Of a stretch of DNA of 8,784 bases, positions 1 to 6,289 are shown piece after piece. The notes below the pieces were generated by a model, which was not told where the DNA came from, ran no database searches, and saw only the letters and a list, made by a program, of their open reading frames with translations. The position numbers and the translations under genes were made by a program. Positions within the stretch are counted from its first letter, which is position 1, and each line of letters opens with the position of its first letter. Source of the stretch: an uncultured Spirochaetia bacterium (GTDB lineage: Bacteria; Spirochaetota; UBA4802; JAGODF01); NCBI GenBank assembly GCA_937967705.1, contig CALCJG010000170.1, positions 1-8,784 of the forward strand, given 5' to 3'.

Positions 1-129
1 ATCGCCGGACAGGGTTAGTATTGTGTGAGCCGAACGGTCACCAAGAACAATCCCACCATCTACAACCCCAATTACTCCTACGGCGGCTGGGTGCCCAGCG
101 GAATCATAGAAGTGACGATGCGTTTGTAG
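1..129 (+). pseudogene. Possible 3' end of a coding region, interrupted by TAG
   Basis: Reading frame 1 gives about 34 residues from GTG at 25 to TAG at 127-129, ending in YGGWVPSGIIEVTMRL. Codons are strongly C/G-biased at third positions, as in the real genes of this window, and overlapping frames look less protein-like. Upstream the same frame has TAG at 16-18, so the frame is open only from 19 onward. It could be the tail of a gene disrupted by a stop or frameshift, a very short gene starting at GTG 25 (no good ribosome site), or chance. I do not recognise the family. The strand and frame are moderately supported; the status as a remnant is a guess. Confidence 0.3.
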
Positions 130-207
130 TTCAGTCAGGGGGCAGGACGTATTGCAGGCCTCGTCTATCCGGCGGCTTGGAGCCTTCGGTACACAGGGCC
201 GCTCCCT

Positions 208-2106
208 TCACTTTACCTCCTTCCCATCTCCGAGCCCGTGTGCGGCACTGCTCAGATCGAAGCGGCTGACCTGAGTTGCCAGATCACGGGCGCTATCGTC
301 AAGTTTCCCCGACAGGGATCGGACCGTCTCGGCATTCTCCGCCGACTGCTGGGCAATCCTTCCGATCTCGAACATGCTCTCCGACATCTCCCGGACAACC
401 GAACCCTGTTCCTGGGACGAAAGGGAGACATCGGATGACATCCTGCTGAAATCCTCGATGGCGGCTTCCGTTTCCCGGTTGCGATCGGCCAGGGCGGTGG
501 TAAATTTGTGAGATTCCTCTATGATCTTCTCCGTATCCTCGATATCGGAGCGGACATCATTGAATATCCGGGCGGTCGTTGTGATGTAGCTGAGTTCGTT
601 GTTTATCTTGCTCGAATGCTCCCCTATGTTTTTACGGATACTGCCGGCCAGGGCTGTGGTCTGATCCGCAAGTTTGTTCACCTCGTCGGCAACAACCGCA
701 AACCCCCTCCCGTGTTCGCCGGCCCGTGCCGCCTCTATGGAGGCGTTGAGCGCCAGAAGGTTGATCTGCTCCGCGATATCATTGATCTGGTTCACCATCT
801 CGTCGATGTTGCTCACATAGGAACTGAGTTCCTCCATGGCACTCACGGATCGGTTGAGCGTTTTTTCCCCTTCAACAGACCGCTCCAAGGTCAATCCGAT
901 CTTTTCCCGAATCCCCGCAAATTTACCGTCAAGGACCCGGCTGTCCTCGCTGGTTTTCAGGATGTCCCTTTTGAGAGCGTCAAATCGAGCCAATTGGGCA
1001 TTGATCGAGGTGAGATTGGCCTCGAAGGTGTTTGCCATTTCGTCGAAGGCGCTGCTTGCCTCTTCCACGAAGGCGTTCAGGGAACTTGCGTTCTCCGACT
1101 GGCTGCTGGAAGAGCGGGTGAGCCGGCTGCTGTAGTCCCCCATCTCGTGGGTTTTTGTGGATATCGTTTCAGCGATGATCCGGAGATTCTCCTTCATGTC
1201 ATAAACGGAACGGTTGATCTTCTCGAACTCATCTTTCACCAGAAGCTTGGTGGCGTAGGCCGTCAGCTGTCCCTGCCCCACTTTTTCCAGGAAATCGATG
1301 ATGATCCTGATCTTGGATGTTAGGGATCGGTTCAGGACGGAGGATATGAATACGGCGCCGGCAAAGCCGATAAAAGCGATCACTCCCAGCTTCAAGTAGA
1401 AGAGCCCGCTGTCGACCCCAAGCCCCTCCACGACCCCCAGGGTGAAAATGGACAGGACCCCGAAGGGGAAGGAGGCTATGAACAAGACGGCCACGGTGAT
1501 GCGGCCGAAGAGCTTTAAACGGACGGTCGAACGCACACCGGACCAGTCCGGAAAGGTCCCCAGACCGTGGACCCGCTGTGTGAAGATCTCGGTAAAAAGG
1601 AAATAAAATACGAGCCCGGAGAAAGCCGCCATAAAAGTAACAATCCACATAAGTACGATTTGAAGCCTTGTCAGATCCAGGACGAACATCCCCGGCACAA
1701 CCGCTATCCCCAGCCCCACAATCCAGCGGAAGAAGGCTCCGACACTGTGCACATAGGGAAGCAGCATGAATCGCCGGAGGGCACGATCGTATTTCTCCCG
1801 GGTAATCGGAGAGCCCGCAAGCAGATCGTCAAAGTAGGCGGTGATGGGCGCCACGGCGATTTTATTATTGATGAAGGTCGTACTGATCGATACAGGGAAG
1901 GCTACGCAGCAGAGGAGGATAAACCGGTACCATTGGTCCGCCGAAAGATTGAAAGAAATCCACGCCACGAAAACAATGACCGGCACCATGATGAAATAAC
2001 TGATCGCCTCTGTGTTCATGAGAAACTTCAGAAAAAATCCCTTCAGCTCTGCACGGCATTCCGGGGTGATATCTGGGGCATGAATATACTCTGATCTGTT
2101 GTCCAT
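208..2106 (-). CDS. Methyl-accepting chemotaxis protein with six-helix membrane sensor
   Basis: This is a chemoreceptor that would pass a membrane or ligand signal to CheA/CheW. Numbered from the ATG at 2106 it has 632 residues. Six hydrophobic segments lie at about 34-54, 62-79, 120-144, 149-171, 202-224 and 237-258, followed by a HAMP-like linker (about 259-311) and a long coiled-coil signalling domain. The hairpin tip contains [16 protein letters not shown] (from residue 449) and [11 protein letters not shown], the family hallmark. There is no large periplasmic sensor domain between the helices, so sensing is probably within the membrane or indirect. No C-terminal CheR-binding pentapeptide (NWETF-like) is present. 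I chose ATG 2106 over GTG 2127 because GGAGG sits 5 bases before the ATG and the predicted promoter would start transcription at about 2124, inside the GTG version. The gene stands alone and diverges from the importer operon. The family is certain; the ligand is unknown. Confidence 0.95.
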   Translation of the reverse strand: MDNRSEYIHAPDITPECRAELKGFFLKFLMNTEAISYFIMVPVIVFVAWISFNLSADQWYRFILLCCVAFPVSISTTFINNKIAVAPITAYFDDLLAGSPITREKYDRALRRFMLLPYVHSVGAFFRWIVGLGIAVVPGMFVLDLTRLQIVLMWIVTFMAAFSGLVFYFLFTEIFTQRVHGLGTFPDWSGVRSTVRLKLFGRITVAVLFIASFPFGVLSIFTLGVVEGLGVDSGLFYLKLGVIAFIGFAGAVFISSVLNRSLTSKIRIIIDFLEKVGQGQLTAYATKLLVKDEFEKINRSVYDMKENLRIIAETISTKTHEMGDYSSRLTRSSSSQSENASSLNAFVEEASSAFDEMANTFEANLTSINAQLARFDALKRDILKTSEDSRVLDGKFAGIREKIGLTLERSVEGEKTLNRSVSAMEELSSYVSNIDEMVNQINDIAEQINLLALNASIEAARAGEHGRGFAVVADEVNKLADQTTALAGSIRKNIGEHSSKINNELSYITTTARIFNDVRSDIEDTEKIIEESHKFTTALADRNRETEAAIEDFSRMSSDVSLSSQEQGSVVREMSESMFEIGRIAQQSAENAETVRSLSGKLDDSARDLATQVSRFDLSSAAHGLGDGKEVK

Positions 2107-2111
2107 GGCAT

Positions 2112-2116
2112 CCTCC
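2112..2116 (-). promoter_or_regulatory. Shine-Dalgarno of the chemoreceptor gene
   Basis: GGAGG on the minus strand lies 5 bases before ATG 2106. It decides the start against the upstream in-frame GTG at 2127. Confidence 0.8.
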
Positions 2117-2130
2117 AGAAATGACACGTC

Positions 2131-2159
2131 AATCTAGATTACATCCATGAAACGGTCAA
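2131..2159 (-). promoter_or_regulatory. Sigma70-type promoter for the chemoreceptor
   Basis: On the minus strand TTGACC (5 of 6 to consensus, 2154-2159) is followed by a spacer of exactly 17 bases and TAGATT (4 of 6, 2131-2136). Transcription would begin near 2124, leaving a leader of about 18 bases that holds the GGAGG. This is a prediction from motif match and spacing. Confidence 0.6.
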
Positions 2160-2166
2160 CCAGAAA

Positions 2167-2184
2167 TGCCCCGCGAAGGGGGCA
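2167..2184. promoter_or_regulatory. GC-rich inverted repeat in the divergent control region
   Basis: TGCCCC, six bases, then GGGGCA form a perfect 6-base inverted repeat between the two opposing promoters. It lies just upstream of the chemoreceptor -35 and about 45 bases upstream of the putative importer -35. It could be an operator for a regulator of both units. It is upstream of both predicted transcript starts, so an RNA hairpin role is less likely. I know no regulator with this exact box; it does not resemble Fur or ModE sites. Confidence 0.35.
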
Positions 2185-2227
2185 ATACAGATATCCTTCA
2201 ATAATAAAAAAAGTATTGGACTCCCTA

Positions 2228-2255
2228 TTGACTTTAGATGACCATAACCTACAAA
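2228..2255 (+). promoter_or_regulatory. Candidate promoter for the importer operon
   Basis: TTGACT (5 of 6, 2228-2233), a 16-base spacer and TACAAA (4 of 6, 2250-2255) lie in an AT-rich stretch upstream of the binding-protein gene. The leader would be about 30 bases. The -10 match is modest, so this is tentative. No cobalamin riboswitch fits in so short a leader. Confidence 0.35.
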
Positions 2256-2293
2256 TTCTTCCAAATTATACATATTACATCATGAGGCTCTCT

Positions 2294-3442
2294 ATGCTGT
2301 GCAAATCCTGGAAAAGCGAAAAAAATCCCCTCCCCCGTTGCATACCCCTCCTGGGAATTGGGGCTCTTTGTGTCCTGTTGTTCTTAACTGCTGCGTGCAA
2401 GGACAATCCCAATGCGGGAAATACCCCCCTCCCCGCCGGGGAGACACGAACCTTCAAAGACATGCTGGGCAATACCGTCAGTGTGCCCAAAAATACGGAC
2501 CGTATAGCCCTCCTCGGAGGTCCCACGGGGCAGATAGCCTATCTATTGGGAGCTCAGGACAAACTCTGCGCCGTAACGGGCAGCATCGCCACTTCAGAGC
2601 TCGTCATCCTTTTCGATCCATCCATAAAAAACAGGCCGGCTGTCCGTACCGTCAACGGCATGGTCAATATTGAGAAACTCCTCAAATCCAATCCCCAGCT
2701 CGTCATAGCCGGCACCATTGACGGCCAGATCGTCCAGAAGAAGACAAACCTTCCCGTAGCCTTCTTCGACGACAGCATAAGCCATAATGTCAGCGATATT
2801 GAAAAGGAGATCGGCTTTTACGCCACCGCCTTCGGGGCCGAGGAGCGGGGCAGGGCCTACATCCATTACCTGAAGAAGATGATCCGCTTCGTCAAAGAGA
2901 GAACCGACTCAATCCCGGCCAAGGACAGGAAAGTGGTCTTTAACGGCTACAGCACAAGTCACCTGGTAACGGTAGGGGGCGACACCTTTATACAGGAGCG
3001 GCTGGAGATCGCCGGCTGTAAAAATGCCGCGGAGAGCATCAAGACCTCCGGCAAAAAAGAGGGCCTCCATGCGGGGCTGGGGGAAGTCTCCATGGAACAG
3101 GTCCTGGCATGGAATCCCGACATCATAGTCATCGACATGGGAAGCCCCGAAGAACTCATCAACGATGAGCGTTGGAAATCCGTAAAGGCCGTTAAGAGGA
3201 AAAAGGTTTTCATACAACCGGCAGGAGTCTTCATCTGGGACAGGCCCACTGCAGAGGCCGCCGTCCTCCACCCCTTATGGCTCGCCAAAACAGCCTATCC
3301 GGAACGATTTAAAGACGTTTCCTTTACAAAAGAGGTACAGAGGTTTTATAGGGAGATTTTCAAATTCAATCTCAATGAAAAACAGGCCCAGATGGTGGAG
3401 ACCGGAAGCTTTAAAAACAAAATCATGCGCGGGATCAAATAG
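2294..3442 (+). CDS. ABC transporter substrate-binding lipoprotein, Fe-siderophore/cobalamin type
   Basis: This is the extracytoplasmic ligand-capture protein of an importer for a metal complex, in the BtuF/FhuD-like class. From ATG 2294 it has 382 residues: a charged start, a hydrophobic stretch (about 17-33), and a lipobox LTAAC with Cys35 as the lipidation site. The N-terminal lobe starts near FKDMLGNTVSVP (54-65). The long linker helix is about 169-205. The C-terminal lobe contains ERLEIAG (235-241), NPDIIVID (274-281), KVFIQP (304-309) and a W315-D316-R317 motif followed by LHPLWLAK. I chose ATG 2294 because TGAGG precedes it by 6 bases and it gives a normal signal peptide; in-frame ATGs at 2282 and 2147 lack ribosome sites, and the 2147 version adds 49 non-signal residues. 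The permease begins 8 bases after the stop. The family is firm; the ligand (iron chelate, corrinoid or other metal complex) is not readable. The second half resembles the C-terminus of the radical SAM protein at 6290. Confidence 0.92.
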   Translation: MLCKSWKSEKNPLPRCIPLLGIGALCVLLFLTAACKDNPNAGNTPLPAGETRTFKDMLGNTVSVPKNTDRIALLGGPTGQIAYLLGAQDKLCAVTGSIATSELVILFDPSIKNRPAVRTVNGMVNIEKLLKSNPQLVIAGTIDGQIVQKKTNLPVAFFDDSISHNVSDIEKEIGFYATAFGAEERGRAYIHYLKKMIRFVKERTDSIPAKDRKVVFNGYSTSHLVTVGGDTFIQERLEIAGCKNAAESIKTSGKKEGLHAGLGEVSMEQVLAWNPDIIVIDMGSPEELINDERWKSVKAVKRKKVFIQPAGVFIWDRPTAEAAVLHPLWLAKTAYPERFKDVSFTKEVQRFYREIFKFNLNEKQAQMVETGSFKNKIMRGIK

Positions 3443-3450
3443 GCCCCTCC

Positions 3451-4515
3451 TTGAACGCAACCATAAAAAACACCCGGCACAGGGACCTGGAAGCGCTTGA
3501 ACTGAGAGATTCGAACCATCCGGGGCGGGTAAAGATCATCACGACCGCCATACTGGTGCTTGTTTCCATAACGTCCCTTATGGTGGGAACGATTTACATC
3601 CCGCCGCTCACTGTCATCAGGGTGATCGCCTCGAATTTTTTCCCGATAAATCCCGACTGGACACCGACCATAGAAAGCGTTGTGATGTCCGTACGGCTGC
3701 CCAGGCTCCTGGCGGGGCTCTTCGTCGGCGCCGGACTATCCATATCCGGAGCCTCTTTCCAGGGGCTTTTCCGCAATCCTCTCGTCTCACCCCACATCCT
3801 CGGCGTGGCGGCGGGAGCGGGTTTTGGGGCGGCCCTGGCCATACTCCTCTTCAACAACATCATCATCACCCAGCTTTTTTCCTTCCTCTTCGGCATCCTG
3901 GCGGTCGTCATCACATTCCTCCTCAGCCGGATTTACAGATCCTCTCCGATTCTGATGCTCGTGCTGGCGGGAATCATCGTGGGCTCACTGTTCTCAGCCC
4001 TGACCTCCTTCATTAAGTACATCGCCGACCCCATGAACCGGATGCCGGCCATCGTCTTCTGGCTGCTTGGCTCCCTCAACAACGTAAGCAACAAGGATCT
4101 GGCCTACGTGGCACCGGTTTTCACCTTCTGCATCATCTGCCTGCTGCTGATCCGCTGGCGGATCAACGTCATCGCCATGGGAGAGGAGGATGCCCGGGCC
4201 CTGGGCGTCAACACCGAACTGACGGGAGCGGTAATCATCCTCTGCGCCACGGTTATCACGGCGGCAGCGGTCTGCATCAGCGGAATCATCGGTTGGATCG
4301 GCCTTGTGATCCCGCATATCGGCAGGGTGCTGACCGGCCCGGATCACCGGCACCTGCTCCCGGTCTCTCTCATCGTGGGCGCCGCTTATCTGGTGGTCGT
4401 GGACACCCTGGCCCGTACCCTGCTGGTCACGGAAATCCCCATCGGCATACTCACAGCGCTGATAGGCGCACCGTTTTTCGCCCTGCTTTTAAGAAAGAAC
4501 AGCCCTGGATGGTGA
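3451..4515 (+). CDS. FecCD-family ABC transporter permease
   Basis: This is the inner-membrane channel subunit of the importer, probably a homodimer. Its 354 residues match the family length, with a cytoplasmic N-terminus and about nine to ten hydrophobic segments starting at about 28. Family signatures visible: RLPRLLAGLFVGAGLSISGA (82-101), FRNPLVSPHILGVAAGAGFG (107-126), WLLGSL (204-209), the cytoplasmic coupling segment MGEEDARALGVNT (243-255), and GWIGLVIPHIGR (281-292) with the IPIGILTALIGAPFFALLL end. The only reasonable start is TTG at 3451: no ATG or GTG precedes the first helix in this frame. There is no convincing Shine-Dalgarno, so it may be translated by coupling to the gene ending 8 bases before. 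The ATPase gene follows after 3 bases. The family is certain, the start less so. Confidence 0.93.
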   Translation: MNATIKNTRHRDLEALELRDSNHPGRVKIITTAILVLVSITSLMVGTIYIPPLTVIRVIASNFFPINPDWTPTIESVVMSVRLPRLLAGLFVGAGLSISGASFQGLFRNPLVSPHILGVAAGAGFGAALAILLFNNIIITQLFSFLFGILAVVITFLLSRIYRSSPILMLVLAGIIVGSLFSALTSFIKYIADPMNRMPAIVFWLLGSLNNVSNKDLAYVAPVFTFCIICLLLIRWRINVIAMGEEDARALGVNTELTGAVIILCATVITAAAVCISGIIGWIGLVIPHIGRVLTGPDHRHLLPVSLIVGAAYLVVVDTLARTLLVTEIPIGILTALIGAPFFALLLRKNSPGW

Positions 4516-4518
4516 AGC

Positions 4519-5322
4519 ATGTCCGAAAGAATGATCATCGAAAACATTTCCTTCAGATACGGCCATCGGTATTCGCCGCGGATATTCGAGGGGCTGAGTT
4601 TCTCCCTCTCCCGCGGAGAGATGCTCTGCCTGCTGGGCCCCAACGGCACGGGTAAATCCACCCTTCTGAAGTGCATGATCGGGCTGCTGAAACCGCTCAG
4701 CGGGTCCATCCTCCTTGACGGGGAAAACATCGCAGCCCTTTCGCGGGAAGGAATTGCCAAAAAAGTCGGGTTCGTCCCCCAATCCCACTCATCAGTCTTT
4801 CCGTTCAGGGTCCGCGATGTCGTTGTCATGGGGAGGACCCCTCATCTGAACATCTTTTCATCACCCTCCAGGGAGGATCTGAGGCTCGCAGAGGAGATCA
4901 TGGAGAGCGTGGGCATAGTCCATCTGGCCAACAAGCCCTGCACAATGATAAGCGGCGGGGAGTGGCAGCTCGTCATGATTGCGAGGGCTCTGACACAGAG
5001 GCCGGAAATACTCCTCCTCGATGAGCCGACATCACACCTGGACATGGGGAATCAGCTGAGGATACTCAGCGTGGTGCATACCCTTTCCCGGTCGGGCATG
5101 ACCGTCGTCATGGCGTCCCATTTCCCGGACCACGCGTTTCTCAGCGCCAACCGTGTCGCCATACTAAAGGAGGGCGCATTTGCAGCCCTGGGACTTCCCG
5201 ACAGCGTCATCACCGAAGCATCACTAAAGAGCACCTACGGAGTCAGGGTAAAGGTGCTGCACATCGAGGAAGCTGGCAGAAAGGCCTGCGTTCCCGTCAT
5301 GTCCCTGCAAACCGGATCGTAA
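4519..5322 (+). CDS. ABC transporter ATP-binding protein, FecE/BtuD-like
   Basis: This is the cytoplasmic ATPase that powers the importer, 267 residues, the usual length. Motifs in order: Walker A GPNGTGKST (40-48), Q-loop Gln88 in VPQS, signature ISGGE (144-148), Walker B ILLLDEP (164-170) with catalytic Glu169, D-loop SHLD (172-175) and switch His201 in MASHFPDH. All catalytic residues are present, so it should be active. The signature departs slightly from LSGGQ and is followed by WQ, as in some relatives of this branch. The start is ATG 4519, 3 bases after the permease stop; ATG 4531 (residue 5) is a less likely alternative. Specificity comes from the binding protein, so this subunit alone does not name the substrate. 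Confidence 0.94.
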   Translation: MSERMIIENISFRYGHRYSPRIFEGLSFSLSRGEMLCLLGPNGTGKSTLLKCMIGLLKPLSGSILLDGENIAALSREGIAKKVGFVPQSHSSVFPFRVRDVVVMGRTPHLNIFSSPSREDLRLAEEIMESVGIVHLANKPCTMISGGEWQLVMIARALTQRPEILLLDEPTSHLDMGNQLRILSVVHTLSRSGMTVVMASHFPDHAFLSANRVAILKEGAFAALGLPDSVITEASLKSTYGVRVKVLHIEEAGRKACVPVMSLQTGS

Positions 5323-5342
5323 ATTTATTCAACTCGAATCAA

Positions 5343-5347
5343 AGGAG
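5343..5347 (+). promoter_or_regulatory. Shine-Dalgarno of the DUF364 gene
   Basis: AGGAG is 4 bases before ATG 5352 and 10 before ATG 5358. Either could be used; the proteins differ by two residues (ML). Confidence 0.65.
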
Positions 5348-5351
5348 AAAC

Positions 5352-6242
5352 ATGCTCATGGAAACGATGACCAAACCCGTTCTCGAAAAGGCCCTTAATC
5401 AGCTGAAGGAGATATATCGGGAAGAAAAACTGCCGGTAGGAGTCCTTAAAAAAGTGGGGCTGAAAAAGCAGTGGAATGTCATCATCGGCACCCTGGGACA
5501 ATGCGGCCTCGCCCTGAATTTCACGGGCGTTCATGATGTCTACAGCGACGAGGAAAAGCAGGCCGCTCAGGATAAGATCAAGTCTCTCATAGGCATGCCC
5601 CTCTTCGATGCCGCGGAAACCTCGATAGGCTCCCCTTCCCTGCAGGAACGTTCCATCGGTCTCGCCTGCCTCAATGCCCTCTCCCAGCCCTTACGCACGG
5701 AGGAGATGCTCGCAAAAAGGGGTTTGCCCGTTCTCTTTAAGGGACTGGATCATTTTGTGGAAAAATCCGACATCGTTGCAATCGTGGGCCACGGTGGCGT
5801 GGTCAGGGGCTTTTTCGGCAGGTGTCGGGAAATACACGTTACGGACATGCGGCCCAAGAAGGAATTCCAGACCACCATTATCGGCGACACTATTGAGACA
5901 GGTCCCGCTGAGGTTTATCTACACGGAGCCGAGGAGAACGAGGAAGTCCTGTCGAAAGCGGATTTCGTCATGATCACAGGTTCCACCCTGGTGAACAACA
6001 CGCTGGATGAAATCATCGGCTACTGCCGGCGGTCGAGAGTCCGCGCCCTCTACGGTCCGAGCGCCCATCTGGCGCCGGAGATCCTTTCATCCCTGGGGAT
6101 GAACCTGATACAGCTCTCCCTCATCAGCGATCCCGAACGGTTCGAATACGACATGATCAACGACATGGATATGGAAACGGCTCTCAAGACGAACCAGACG
6201 ATGCGTCACGAGTTTCTGGACATGAGGGGTTACGCGAGGTAA
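5352..6242 (+). CDS. DUF364/DUF4213 protein, putative heavy-metal chelation family
   Basis: This is a 296-residue soluble protein with no signal peptide or membrane segment. The N-terminal part (about 1-115, with VIIGTLGQCGLALNFTG at 43-59) fits DUF4213, an enolase-N-like fold. The C-terminal part is Rossmann-like, with IVAIVGHGGVVRGF (141-154), the acidic HVTDMRP (162-168), MITGSTLVNNTLDEII (207-222) and YGPSAHLAPEILSSLG (234-249), the conserved DUF364 blocks. The one structure I know for this family suggested metal or chelate binding at the domain interface; the biochemical role is unproven. It begins 29 bases after the ATPase gene with its own AGGAG and no visible promoter, so it is the fourth gene of the importer operon. 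That supports handling of the imported metal or chelator in the cytoplasm. The family is confident; the function is inference. Confidence 0.88.
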   Translation: MLMETMTKPVLEKALNQLKEIYREEKLPVGVLKKVGLKKQWNVIIGTLGQCGLALNFTGVHDVYSDEEKQAAQDKIKSLIGMPLFDAAETSIGSPSLQERSIGLACLNALSQPLRTEEMLAKRGLPVLFKGLDHFVEKSDIVAIVGHGGVVRGFFGRCREIHVTDMRPKKEFQTTIIGDTIETGPAEVYLHGAEENEEVLSKADFVMITGSTLVNNTLDEIIGYCRRSRVRALYGPSAHLAPEILSSLGMNLIQLSLISDPERFEYDMINDMDMETALKTNQTMRHEFLDMRGYAR

Positions 6243-6245
6243 ACG

Positions 6246-6271
6246 GCCGGCATCCGATAAAACCTGCCGGC
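6246..6271. terminator. Hairpin in the convergent gap, possible bidirectional terminator
   Basis: GCCGGCA (6246-6252), a 12-base loop and TGCCGGC (6265-6271) form a perfect 7-base stem between the stops of the two convergent operons. No T-run follows on either side, so it is not a classic intrinsic terminator. It may still pause polymerase or protect 3' ends. Confidence 0.35.
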
Positions 6272-6289
6272 TCCGCGGTAAGGATGGTT

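Noticed and set aside
16..18. Pyrrolysine-type amber codon in the left-edge frame
   Set aside because: Only a few codons upstream are visible, the family is unknown, and no pyl or methylamine methyltransferase genes are in the window.
156..185. Imperfect stem AGGCcTC ... GAGCCT downstream of the chemoreceptor as a terminator
   Set aside because: It contains a bulge, has a long loop and lacks a T-run on either strand; too weak to call.
508..1323. Long open frame on the + strand opposite the chemoreceptor gene (271 codons)
   Set aside because: It is antisense to conserved signalling-domain codons and has no recognisable domain; GC-rich third positions explain the open frame.
2147..2293. Longer start for the binding protein at ATG 2147
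   Set aside because: It has no ribosome site, overlaps the opposing promoter and the inverted repeat, and would put 49 residues before an otherwise normal lipoprotein signal peptide.
2185..2293. Cobalamin or other riboswitch, or Fur box, upstream of the importer
   Set aside because: No B12-box-like sequence or suitable length for a cobalamin riboswitch, and no GATAATGATAATCATTATC-like palindrome is visible.
4519..5322. Specific naming of the importer as vitamin B12 (btu) or ferric citrate (fec)
   Set aside because: The subunits of these importers are too similar across substrates; nothing in the sequence fixes the ligand.
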